Assembly (NCBI GenBank): GCA_945876385.1 | Contig: CAMCNU010000014.1 | Location: 1 to 32,041, forward strand | From: an uncultured Veillonellaceae bacterium | Lineage (GTDB): Bacteria > Bacillota > Negativicutes > Veillonellales > Negativicoccaceae | DNA: 32,041 nucleotides | Direction: 5' to 3' | Shown: piece after piece, positions 15,354 through 24,253 of the stretch | Numbering within the stretch: the first letter of the stretch is position 1 | Layout of the letters: each line of letters begins with the position of its first letter | Notes under the pieces: generated by a model | Database searches by the model: none | What the model was told of the DNA's origin: nothing | Seen by the model: only the letters and a program-made list of their open reading frames with translations | Program-made: the position numbers and the translations under genes

Positions 15354-15429
15354 GCTGGTGTAGCTCAGTCGGTAGAGCGTATCCTTGGTAAGGATAAGGT
15401 CACCGGTTCAATCCCGGTCATCAGCTCCA
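15354..15429 (+). tRNA. tRNA-Thr (anticodon GGT)
   Basis: Acceptor GCTGGTG (15354-15360) pairs with CATCAGC (15419-15425, one G-T pair), then T and encoded CCA. Anticodon arm TATCC-TTGGTAA-GGATA gives GGT for ACC/ACT. Confidence 0.94.
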
Positions 15430-15433
15430 GTAC

Positions 15434-15510
15434 GGCGGCGTAGCTCAGTTGGCTAGAGCATGCGGTTCATACCCGCAGTGTCCGGGGTTCAAATCCCTGC
15501 GCCGCCACCA
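15434..15510 (+). tRNA. tRNA-Met, elongator (anticodon CAT)
   Basis: Acceptor GGCGGCG (15434-15440) pairs with CGCCGCC (15500-15506), then A and encoded CCA. Loop TTCATAC gives CAT. The fully paired acceptor start and overall sequence resemble elongator Met tRNAs rather than initiator or Ile2. Confidence 0.9.
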
Positions 15511-15515
15511 CTTTA

Positions 15516-15540
15516 CCCCCTACGGACAGGGGCTTTTTTA
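15516..15540 (+). terminator. Intrinsic terminator after the tRNA cluster
   Basis: CCCCT (15517-15521), six-base loop, AGGGG (15528-15532), then C and T6. It separates the tRNAs from tuf. Confidence 0.8.
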
Positions 15541-15558
15541 TTGCCGTCATCATTTTAC

Positions 15559-15601
15559 TTGTGATTATCGGCTTGCAGTGGTATGATAAGTACGATAAAA
15601 T
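15559..15601 (+). promoter_or_regulatory. tuf promoter region, two overlapping candidates
   Basis: TTGTGA (15559) with TATGAT (15582-15587), 17-bp spacer; and TTGCAG (15573-15578) with TAAAAT (15596-15601), also 17 bp. Either would give a short leader ending in SD AAGGAGG before ATG 15646. Confidence 0.55.
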
Positions 15602-15645
15602 AATCATAAGATGCACCTATTTTATTCAAGGAGGAATCGTTTCAC

Positions 15646-16833
<1,188 letters not shown>

Positions 16834-16846
16834 GAGATAGAGTAAC

Positions 16847-16883
16847 AAAAACACACACTTGCATGAGCAAGTGTGTGTTTTTG
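16847..16883 (+). terminator. Strong intrinsic terminator after tuf
   Basis: Perfect 16-bp inverted repeat (16847-16862 with 16867-16882) with loop ATGA; the arms are A-rich and T-rich at their outer ends, so it may work in both directions. Confidence 0.93.
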
Positions 16884-16968
16884 TGTGCGGATATATCGTG
16901 TTATGAGTCCGGTTTGCCCAAAATCACTATTCGTTGGGTTGATTTCGGGCGATACTGATGATGACGCA

Positions 16969-16996
16969 CTGACAATACATTTTAATTTGATATAAT
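16969..16996 (+). promoter_or_regulatory. Promoter of the restriction-modification operon
   Basis: CTGACA (16969-16974), 16-bp spacer, TATAAT (16991-16996). The predicted transcript starts near 17003, only about 25 bases before the chosen start codon. Confidence 0.65.
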
Positions 16997-17028
16997 AAAG
17001 ATATACTATCATGAGTGAGGAGCAATGC

Positions 17029-17892
17029 ATGGAGCAACAGGAAACCATTATTAAGTCAAAACGCCGCGTCAAGAAACACGGGGAAGTCTTTACCCCGCGC
17101 AGGATTGTGCGACAAATGCTTGATGCGCCGGAATGGGACGGTGCGCTCATGGACAATACCAAACGATTGCTCGAGCCGTCAGCGGGAGAGGGAAATTTTT
17201 TGGTAGAAATACTGAAAGACCGATTGGACAAGATTCGCATCGCCTGCGGTGACAATGTGACCAAGTATGAAAACCAGGCACTGCTGGCACTCAGCACGAT
17301 GTACGGCATTGAGCTTTTGGAAGATAATGCGCAAAAATGCGTCTTGAATGTGTACCATGCGTTTTATCAGGACTATGCCGACTGGGTGGCGCATCAAAAC
17401 CGGCAGCTGTCTATCACGACGCAACTCGCAAGCACGAAGGCGGCAGGTGACCCTTCGGAGACGGAAGGGGGACGGTTGCGGCGGCGCAAGTGGTACTGCC
17501 GGAAAAAAATCATTGACAGTGCGATGACGATTGTGGCCGCCAATATCATGCAAGGGGATTTTTTGACAGGGCGACGTGCCGACGGCACACCGCTGCTATT
17601 GACCGAGTGGCGTGTGGCGGGAGACAGCACACGCACGACCGTCTATGTCATTCCGACGGAATGGACATGGGACGAATGGGAACAGGATGCGGATGTACCG
17701 GCAGGGAGGGTATATACCGGCAGGCGGATACGTCCCGCGCATTTACAGATGTCGTTGTTTGCCGAAGAAGAGGAAGAATCAACCATCAGTCGGCGATATA
17801 TCAAAACTGCGATTGAGAATGTATGTGACGAAGAACAAGAGGAGGAGTACGTACATGATGCGGACGGAGCAGGTACAGCGGACCCCGTATGA
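17029..17892 (+). CDS. N6-adenine methyltransferase-like protein of the restriction-modification operon
   Basis: Encodes 287 residues. The N-terminal part resembles N6-adenine DNA methyltransferases: KHGEVFTPRRIVRQMLD (about 16-32), SAM motif I LLEPSAGEGNFLVEIL (about 48-63), motif II-like YGIELLEDNAQK (about 92-103), and NIMQGDFL (about 171-178). The catalytic NPPY/DPPY motif is not visible. The rest is polar, with a Trp-rich TEWTWDEWEQ stretch and an acidic end. It overlaps the large nuclease-helicase-methylase gene by 38 nt and is surely co-expressed. It may supply SAM binding, regulate, or form a complex with that protein; this is inference. ATG 17029 has SD GAGGAG at 6 nt, while ATG 17011 has none. 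Confidence 0.75.
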   Translation: MEQQETIIKSKRRVKKHGEVFTPRRIVRQMLDAPEWDGALMDNTKRLLEPSAGEGNFLVEILKDRLDKIRIACGDNVTKYENQALLALSTMYGIELLEDNAQKCVLNVYHAFYQDYADWVAHQNRQLSITTQLASTKAAGDPSETEGGRLRRRKWYCRKKIIDSAMTIVAANIMQGDFLTGRRADGTPLLLTEWRVAGDSTRTTVYVIPTEWTWDEWEQDADVPAGRVYTGRRIRPAHLQMSLFAEEEEESTISRRYIKTAIENVCDEEQEEEYVHDADGAGTADPV

Positions 17893-20800
17893 ACCGTTAA
17901 AACGGAAACTATATGCCTATCGGGTGACCGACTCGAATATTCACGAGGGGCTATTCAAAATCGGCCATACCGACCGCAGTGTGGCCAAGAGGATTCACGA
18001 GCAAGTCGGTACAGCGGGATTGAATGCGGATTTGGTCCTGCAAGTCCCGGCTCATCATACGGACGGCCGCGGATTTACCGATAAAGATTTTCATCGCTTT
18101 TTGATTCGCAAAGGCATTCGTCAAGTCAATTTGAATAACTCGGCGGCGGAATGGTTTGCGTTTGATGACGACGTCACAAAACTCAAGGAATATCTGGATG
18201 AGTTTATCGTCCGTTCCCCCACGAAGGTACAGGGCACGGAAGAAGAACACAGCGGCTATGTATTGCGTGACGAACAAGAGGCCGCCGTGGCGAAGACCTT
18301 GCAGTACATGACGACGCACAGCGATGCCGAGTTTTTATGGAATGCCAAACCGCGGTTCGGCAAGACGCTCAGTTCCTATGACTTGGTGCGCCGGCTCAAG
18401 GCATACAAGCGCGAGCAGGGCGACATGACGGCGATGAACGTACTGATTGTCACGAATCGCCCGGCGATTGCCAACTCATGGTATGAGGATTTTGTGAAAT
18501 TTATCAGCTGGCGAGAGGAAGACTTGCGTTTTGTGTCCGAGACATCGGCGTTGGAGGGAACAGAAGCATTGACGCGAGACGCGTTTGTCGAGTTGGCGCA
18601 GAAGAATACGGCCAAGGTATATGGCTGTATCGCGTTTGTTTCCTTGCAAGATTTGAAAGGTGCACGGTTGGCCGGCGGCCAATATGACAAACTGCAATGG
18701 ATATGGGGACTGTCATGGAATCTCATGATTATTGACGAGTCGCACGAAGGGATTGCCACCGACAAGACGGAGAAGGCATTTGCGCATATCCGCAGAAACG
18801 CGACCTTGCACTTATCGGGCACCCCGTTCAAGGCATTGGCACGCGGGCAGTTTACCGAGGAGCAGATTTACAACTGGACCTACATGGACGAGCAGGAAAT
18901 GAAGGCGTCCTGGGAGCAGCGGGAAAAGGGGATTCCGACGCCCGTCAGCCCCTACGCGGACCTGCCGACCTTGCATATGTTTACCTATCGTATGGGAGAT
19001 GCCGTCGTCGAGAAACTGAAGAAAGGCACCAAAATCGGCGAAAAAAACGTAGACTATGCCTTTTATTTGAATGAGTTTTTTGCGACCGACAAAAAAGGAC
19101 GCTTTATCCATGAAGAGGATGTCCGGCAGTTTTTGGACAACTTGCATCAGAGGCACTATCCGTTTTCCGCCGGCAAGCATCGTGACCAACTGGCGCATAC
19201 GTTTTGGCTGTTGCAGCGGGTCGATTCCGCCAAAGCATTGGCCAAAATGCTGCGCGAGCATCCGTTCTTTCGTGATTACTATGTCGTGATTGCCGCCGGT
19301 GACGGACAGGACTTGCGGGCGGACAATCGTGAAGGGGAAGTCGGCCGCTGGGACGGCTGGAGCGAGCCGGCACTTGACCGCGTACGGCGTGCGATTGCCG
19401 ATCATGACAAGACCATTACCCTGTCGGTCGGCCAACTGACGACCGGCGTGACCGTGCCGGAATGGACAGCCGTCCTGATGCTCAGCGACATCGAATCGCC
19501 GGAACGCTACTTCCAAGCGGCCTTCCGTGCCCAAAATCCGTACCGGTATTTTGACGAGGCGACCGATACCGTCTATAAGAAGGAACGCGCCTATGTATTT
19601 GACTTTGCACCGGAGCGTACCCTGCGACTGGTCGAGACGATGGCGACGAAACTCATCAGCGGCGCCGATACCGTCGCGACAGCCGAGCGCAAAGAGTACA
19701 TCCGTCGCCTGCTGAACTATTTCCCCGTCATCGGTGAAGATGAAGACGGTGAGCTGGGCGAATTCAGCGTCGAGGATGTCATGACCGTACCGCTCCGCAA
19801 CATCGCGCGCAATGTCGTCGAAAGAGGGTTTTTGTCGAACGAGCTGTTTACCGATATCGACCGCGTCATCGGTGCGCCGCAACGGATTCTGGATATTTTG
19901 AGCAAATTGTCGCCCGATAAAAATAATAAACGGCAAAAGCCTCGTACGTTGGAAGTGCCCGACAGCTTGGTAGAAGAGGCGACGGGAGCGGATATCGACA
20001 TCCCGCGGGACACGGAGCCAAGCCCGCTCGGCGAAGGTATCTGGCTCAATATCCCCGTAGATGACGATGCCGATGCGCAGCGGCGGTGGCTGGAGGCCGC
20101 GAAAAAACAGCAGCACGAGTACGTCAAAACCGTCGTGGATACGGTCGATCTGACGCCGGTACAGGAGAAATACGACCTGACGACCAAAGAAGTCGCACAC
20201 GTAAAACAACAAGTCGTCAAACGGGCGGCCAAGGCACTGGTCACGCATGACAAGGCGCATTGGCAGACCATCCGGGATATCACCGAGAGCTATGACCGCA
20301 AGTTTGATGAGATACAGACAGCGACCGCGCGGGAGCAAGCCGAGGCGAGCAAGCAAGCCGAGATAGACGCCGAACGGCAACGCTACGAAACGTCGCAGCA
20401 AGAAACGCTGGAGCGGGAGATTCGCAATGCCGACCGGATTGCCCAGGAGATGCGCCGCCGTGAAAAAGAAAAAGACGTGCGCGACCACTTGCGCGGATTC
20501 AGTTGTTCGATACCGATGTTTCTCATGGCGTACGGCGACCGCCGGACGACACTGGCCAACTATGACACCATCGTCGATCCGCAGGACTTTGCGGAAGTGA
20601 CCGGCATCACCGTCGAGGAATTTCGTCTCTTGCGAGACGGCTGTATCTATCTCGATGACGAGGGGCAGGAACAGCGCACGGGCGGGTATTTGAATGCGGA
20701 AGTCTTCAATGCATCCGTGCAACTCTTTTTGGACAAAAAAGAAGCCCTCGCCGACTATATGGCGGACGGGCAGACGGAGGATATCTTTGACTATATCCCC

Positions 20801-22219
20801 CAACAGCAAGAAAACCGCGTCTTTACGCCGCGCGCCGTCGTCGAGCGCATGCTGGACGAACTCGAACGCGAAAATCCGGGCATCTTCGGCCGCAAGACGC
20901 TGCGTTATGCCGACCTCTACGTCAAGAGCGGGATGTTTTTGGCGGGACTGGTCAAGCGCTTGTATCGCGGCCTGCGTCGTGCGATCCCCGATGAGCGCCG
21001 GCGGCTGGAGTGGATACTCACGCATCAGATTTATGCCGTCGCGCCGACCGAGACCTTGCGACGCGTTGCGGCCAACTACGTCTACGGCGCCTTTGATGAC
21101 CGCGCCAAGGCGCAAATCAAATGCTGCGACTTCAGCAAACTGTCCTATGCGGACGGCCCGTGGTCGGCGGCGATCAAAGCGGAATGGAGACATATCATGA
21201 AATTTGACATCATCATCGGCAACCCGCCGTATCAGGAAGTCACGGAAGACGGCAATCCGAACTTCGGTAAGCCGCTGTATCATCTCTTTATCGATAAAGC
21301 CTACGCGACGGCCGACAGAGTGATGCTGATTCATCCCTCGCGCTTCTTGTTTGATGCGGGAGCGACACCGAAAAAATGGAACAAAAAAATGCTGGCCGAT
21401 ACGCATCTCAAGGTCATCGACTACCGGCCGGATGCGGGGGAGGTATTCCCGAGTACGGATATCAAAGGCGGCGTCTGCATTACGTATCGTGACAAGTCGA
21501 AAACATTCGGAGCGGTGGGGGTGTTTGTTCCGTTTCCGGAGTTAGCATCAATACTGCGCAAAGTGCAGAAATTGCGGGAAAAGTCTATCTCAGAGTGTAT
21601 CTATGAACAAACCAAATTTGATTTGGAGGCTCTATTTAGTGATTTTCCTGAGTTTAGGACTTTGTTAGGGAGCAATGGAAAGGACCGGCGTTTGGAGACC
21701 AATATTTTCAATAGAATTCCGTTGTTCACGAAAACAAAGGAAGAAAAAGATGACTTGAAAATAGTCGGCTTAATAAATAACAGGAGGGTTTTTCGATATA
21801 TTTCTCCCCAATACATAGGAAAAGAGAACAACTTAAATAACTATAAAGTTATTATTCCTAAGTCTAATGGCTCCGGTGCATTGGGTGAGGTGATAAGTAC
21901 GCCGCTCATCGGGTCGCCGCTCATCGGGTATACCCGTAGTTTTATTAGTATTGGAAAGTTTGAGAAAAAAGAAGAAGCAGAAGCGGCGTTGAAATATGTC
22001 AAGACTAAATTTGCACGAGTATTGTTGGGGATATTAAAAGTGACACAGGATAATCCTCAAGATAGGTGGCAACATGTTCCTTTGCAAGATTTTACCAATC
22101 AGTCAGATATCGATTGGACGCAGTCGGTAGCGGATATCGACCGGCAGTTGTATCAGAAATATAAGCTGACCCAAAAAGAGATTCGTTTTATTGAAGAAAA
22201 AGTCACTCCTATGGAATAG
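17855..22219 (+). CDS. Fused restriction-modification protein: GIY-YIG nuclease, SF2 helicase, Eco57I-like methylase
   Basis: Encodes 1454 residues. Residues 18-105 fit a T5orf172/MUG113 GIY-YIG nuclease: LYAYRV, GLFKIGHT, R46 and E99 in AAEWF. A superfamily 2 helicase follows: Walker A-like NAKPRFGKT (163-171), DESH (294-297), SGTP (321-324) and motif VI QAAFRAQNPYR (554-564). A charged coiled coil spans about 822-875. The methylase part has VFTPRAVVERML (989-1000), an unusual motif I region ADLYVKSGMFLAGL (1019-1032) and catalytic NPPY (1123-1126). The rest (about 1230-1412) is probably the target-recognition domain and is much more AT-rich. ATG 17855 has SD GGAGGAG at 7 nt. The layout recalls single-chain type ISP enzymes, but with a GIY-YIG instead of an Mrr-type nuclease. 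Recognition sequence unknown. Confidence 0.85.
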   Translation: MMRTEQVQRTPYEPLKRKLYAYRVTDSNIHEGLFKIGHTDRSVAKRIHEQVGTAGLNADLVLQVPAHHTDGRGFTDKDFHRFLIRKGIRQVNLNNSAAEWFAFDDDVTKLKEYLDEFIVRSPTKVQGTEEEHSGYVLRDEQEAAVAKTLQYMTTHSDAEFLWNAKPRFGKTLSSYDLVRRLKAYKREQGDMTAMNVLIVTNRPAIANSWYEDFVKFISWREEDLRFVSETSALEGTEALTRDAFVELAQKNTAKVYGCIAFVSLQDLKGARLAGGQYDKLQWIWGLSWNLMIIDESHEGIATDKTEKAFAHIRRNATLHLSGTPFKALARGQFTEEQIYNWTYMDEQEMKASWEQREKGIPTPVSPYADLPTLHMFTYRMGDAVVEKLKKGTKIGEKNVDYAFYLNEFFATDKKGRFIHEEDVRQFLDNLHQRHYPFSAGKHRDQLAHTFWLLQRVDSAKALAKMLREHPFFRDYYVVIAAGDGQDLRADNREGEVGRWDGWSEPALDRVRRAIADHDKTITLSVGQLTTGVTVPEWTAVLMLSDIESPERYFQAAFRAQNPYRYFDEATDTVYKKERAYVFDFAPERTLRLVETMATKLISGADTVATAERKEYIRRLLNYFPVIGEDEDGELGEFSVEDVMTVPLRNIARNVVERGFLSNELFTDIDRVIGAPQRILDILSKLSPDKNNKRQKPRTLEVPDSLVEEATGADIDIPRDTEPSPLGEGIWLNIPVDDDADAQRRWLEAAKKQQHEYVKTVVDTVDLTPVQEKYDLTTKEVAHVKQQVVKRAAKALVTHDKAHWQTIRDITESYDRKFDEIQTATAREQAEASKQAEIDAERQRYETSQQETLEREIRNADRIAQEMRRREKEKDVRDHLRGFSCSIPMFLMAYGDRRTTLANYDTIVDPQDFAEVTGITVEEFRLLRDGCIYLDDEGQEQRTGGYLNAEVFNASVQLFLDKKEALADYMADGQTEDIFDYIPQQQENRVFTPRAVVERMLDELERENPGIFGRKTLRYADLYVKSGMFLAGLVKRLYRGLRRAIPDERRRLEWILTHQIYAVAPTETLRRVAANYVYGAFDDRAKAQIKCCDFSKLSYADGPWSAAIKAEWRHIMKFDIIIGNPPYQEVTEDGNPNFGKPLYHLFIDKAYATADRVMLIHPSRFLFDAGATPKKWNKKMLADTHLKVIDYRPDAGEVFPSTDIKGGVCITYRDKSKTFGAVGVFVPFPELASILRKVQKLREKSISECIYEQTKFDLEALFSDFPEFRTLLGSNGKDRRLETNIFNRIPLFTKTKEEKDDLKIVGLINNRRVFRYISPQYIGKENNLNNYKVIIPKSNGSGALGEVISTPLIGSPLIGYTRSFISIGKFEKKEEAEAALKYVKTKFARVLLGILKVTQDNPQDRWQHVPLQDFTNQSDIDWTQSVADIDRQLYQKYKLTQKEIRFIEEKVTPME
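21542..22091 (+). other. AT-rich segment encoding the presumed target-recognition domain
   Basis: Within the large restriction-modification gene, base composition drops sharply. By hand count, line 21601-21660 is 35% GC and 21781-21840 is 33%, against 55% for 20881-20940. Codons such as AGG, AGA, ATA and TTA become frequent. The composition recovers in the last ~40 codons. This fits replacement of the specificity segment by recombination. Confidence 0.7.
21901..21929 (+). repeat. 15-bp in-frame tandem duplication
   Basis: GCCGCTCATCGGGT occurs at 21901-21914 and again at 21916-21929. It encodes PLIGS-PLIGY in the target-recognition region and stays in frame. It is GC-rich inside an AT-rich block. 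Confidence 0.85.
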
Positions 22220-22298
22220 GCGGACAGGCGCAACGCGCCGATTCCGCCGTCCGACGATGTGAGTGAGCCGCCCCGCTTGCCCATGCAAGCGGGGCATT
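22219..22298 (+). terminator. Two hairpins ending the restriction-modification transcript
   Basis: The first (22219-22248) overlaps the stop codon: outer GGCGGA/TCCGCC and inner GGCGC/GCGCC with loop AAC. The second (22270-22295) is an 11-bp stem, GCCCCGCTTGC with GCAAGCGGGGC, loop CCAT, followed only by ATTTG. Termination is likely but the T-run is weak. Confidence 0.6.
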
Positions 22299-22311
22299 TG
22301 TGTGGGCGGAT

Positions 22312-22340
22312 TTGCGCGGGCGCGGGGGAGGTTGTACAAT
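22312..22340 (+). promoter_or_regulatory. Promoter of the HAD-racemase pair
   Basis: TTGCGC (22312-22317), 17-bp spacer, TACAAT (22335-22340). Confidence 0.5.
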
Positions 22341-22373
22341 AATGGGGAATGAATACAAGGCAAAGGAGTCATG

Positions 22374-23330
22374 ATGGCAAATATCATTGCGGTGATTTGG
22401 GATTTTGACAAGACGTTGATTCGCGGGAATATGCAGGATCCGATTTTTCGGCATTACGGCGTGGATGCGGCGGCGTTTTGGGATGAGGTCAATGCGATGC
22501 CGGCGCGAATTTGGGCGACGCAGCAGGTACGGGTCAATCCGGATACGGTGTACCTGAATCGGTTTTTGCGCGAGACGGGGGCGGACGGTCTTTTCCCCGG
22601 ACTGAATAATGCGATGCTCCGCGAGTTCGGCAAGGAGCAGGAGTGGTATCCGGGGGTGCCGGCGCTCTTTCAGCGGCTGGCGACGTTGCACGAGGGGCGC
22701 AGTGATTGGGAGGAGTACGGCATCCGCGTGGAGAATTATATCGTCAGTACGGGGTTTGCGGAGTCGGTGCGCGGTTCGGAGCTGGCGGCGTATACGCGGG
22801 AAATCTGGGGCTGTGAGCTGATTGAGTGCGAGACGGAGCCGCGGGTGCTGGCGGAAATCGGCTATACGATTGACAATACGACGAAGACGCGGGCGATTTT
22901 TGAGATTAATAAAGGGATTCGCGAGCTCAATCGCGACGGCGAAGCGGTGAATGTGAATACGAAGATAGCCGAGTCGTCACGGCGGGTGCGGCGGGAGAAT
23001 ATGATTTACGTCGCGGACGGGCCGAGCGATGTGCCGGCGTTTTCGGTGGTGCGCGCGGGCGGCGGTCATACGATGGCGGTATACCCGAAGGGGGATATCG
23101 CGGCGCTGCGGCAGGTGAACGGTCTCTTGGTCGATGAGCGGGTCGATGTGATTGCGGAGGCGGATTATCGTGAGGACGCGACGGCGACGATGTGGCTGCT
23201 TGCGACGATTGAGGATCGGGCGCAGGCGATGATGGCGGAGGAGCGGTCACGCATTCGCGCGGGCATCGGTTCGGCGCCGCGGCATTTACGGGAGAAAGAG
23301 GCGACGATCAATGACACAGGCAAACGGTAA
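22374..23330 (+). CDS. HAD-superfamily hydrolase
   Basis: Encodes 318 residues. HAD motif I is DFDKTL (10-15), with the nucleophile D10 and general acid D12. Motif II is the Thr/Ser in IVSTG, and the late acidic motif is ADGPSDVPAF, typical of phosphatases of the phosphoserine phosphatase-like branch. A long C1 cap lies between motifs I and II. No signal peptide or membrane segment is seen, so it is a cytoplasmic phosphatase of unknown substrate. ATG 22374 has SD AAGGAG at 5 nt; ATG 22371 would leave only 2 nt. It overlaps the following racemase-family gene by 20 nt, implying a joint transcript and possibly a joint pathway. Confidence 0.82.
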   Translation: MANIIAVIWDFDKTLIRGNMQDPIFRHYGVDAAAFWDEVNAMPARIWATQQVRVNPDTVYLNRFLRETGADGLFPGLNNAMLREFGKEQEWYPGVPALFQRLATLHEGRSDWEEYGIRVENYIVSTGFAESVRGSELAAYTREIWGCELIECETEPRVLAEIGYTIDNTTKTRAIFEINKGIRELNRDGEAVNVNTKIAESSRRVRRENMIYVADGPSDVPAFSVVRAGGGHTMAVYPKGDIAALRQVNGLLVDERVDVIAEADYREDATATMWLLATIEDRAQAMMAEERSRIRAGIGSAPRHLREKEATINDTGKR

Positions 23331-24009
23331 GATACTCGGGGTGCTGGGCGGTATGGGGCCGGCGGCGGCGGCGGAGTTTTTGCGGCTGCTCGCGGTCAAG
23401 GCGCCCGCGCAGACGGATCAGGAGCATCCGCGGGTCATCATGTACGGGGATACGCAGCTGCCCGATCGCAGTGCGGGGATGCTCGGCATCGGACCGAGCC
23501 CGGAGCCGCAGCTCAAGGCGGATATGGAGCGGCTCATCGACTGGGGGGCGGATGTGGTGTGCGCGCCGTGCAATTCGGCGCATTATTTTATCAATCATTT
23601 CCGCAAAGAATTGGCCGTGCCGCTGGTGCATATCATCGAGGAGACGGTGCGCGCGGCGCAGACGCTTTCGCCGGCGGGGGCGTGGCTCTTGGGGACGCAG
23701 GGTACGATGCAAAGCGGCATGTACCAGCAGGAGGCGCAGCGTATCGGCTACCCCTTGCGGGAGGTGCCGCCCGCGGTGGCGGCGCAGAGTGAGGCATCAC
23801 TGCGGGCGATCAAGGCGGGAGATATGACGGCGGCCGCTGCGGCGATGACGGCGCTCGCCGAGACGTTGTGGGCGCTCGAGGATGTGCCGCTGCTGCTGGC
23901 GTGTACGGAGCTGCCGCTGGCGTATGACGCGGCGGGCCTGCCGCCGGAGCGGGGCGTGTCGAGCCTTGCGGCGCTGGCGGATGCGTGCTTGCGCGTACTA
24001 TATGAATAA
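23311..24009 (+). CDS. Aspartate/glutamate racemase family protein
   Basis: Encodes 232 residues. The family uses two cysteines as acid and base for cofactor-free racemisation. Here C87 in APCNSAH and C198 in LACTELPLA take these places, and the N-terminal ILGVLGGMGPAAAAEFLRLL is the typical first strand and helix. This pattern is closer to aspartate racemase and YgeA-type proteins than to MurI, but the substrate cannot be fixed. It overlaps the HAD gene by 20 nt and is followed by a terminator. GC content is high, as in its partner. Confidence 0.88.
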   Translation: MTQANGKILGVLGGMGPAAAAEFLRLLAVKAPAQTDQEHPRVIMYGDTQLPDRSAGMLGIGPSPEPQLKADMERLIDWGADVVCAPCNSAHYFINHFRKELAVPLVHIIEETVRAAQTLSPAGAWLLGTQGTMQSGMYQQEAQRIGYPLREVPPAVAAQSEASLRAIKAGDMTAAAAAMTALAETLWALEDVPLLLACTELPLAYDAAGLPPERGVSSLAALADACLRVLYE

Positions 24010-24019
24010 AAATGCGGAG

Positions 24020-24046
24020 AATCGCCGCTTGCGGGCGGCGATTTTT
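24020..24046 (+). terminator. Intrinsic terminator after the racemase gene
   Basis: AATCGCCGC (24020-24028), six-base loop, GCGGCGATT (24035-24043), T-run to 24046. Confidence 0.92.
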
Positions 24047-24187
24047 GTATGCGCATGCGGGAAAGTCGGCAGGGCGGCGAAATGTATCGATGCAAAGCAG
24101 GCGGATTCTCATCAAACAACGAGTAATATCACACAGAATTAAGAAAACGGATAGTTTATGGAAAATAGAAAGAATAGTGCAAAAAGA

Positions 24188-24216
24188 TTGGACTTAGCGC
24201 GGATATTTGGTATACT
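24188..24216 (+). promoter_or_regulatory. Promoter of the APC permease gene
   Basis: TTGGAC (24188-24193), 17-bp spacer, TATACT (24211-24216), in an AT-rich intergenic stretch. Confidence 0.7.
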
Positions 24217-24253
24217 GAATGCACTATCATAGGAAACAGAAAGGGTGATGAAG

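Noticed and set aside
16847-16882. Possible CRISPR-like or mobile-element repeat
   Set aside because: It is a single perfect hairpin directly after tuf with no regular array; a terminator explains it. No CRISPR array, transposase or integrase was seen in the window.
17612-17854. N-terminal extension of the large restriction gene
   Set aside because: It overlaps the upstream gene by over 240 nt; its residues look random, while ATG 17855 has a strong SD and starts just before the GIY-YIG domain.
18812-21406. Antisense reading frame of 864 codons
   Set aside because: It is a mirror of the helicase-methylase gene, low in complexity and with no recognisable motif or SD.
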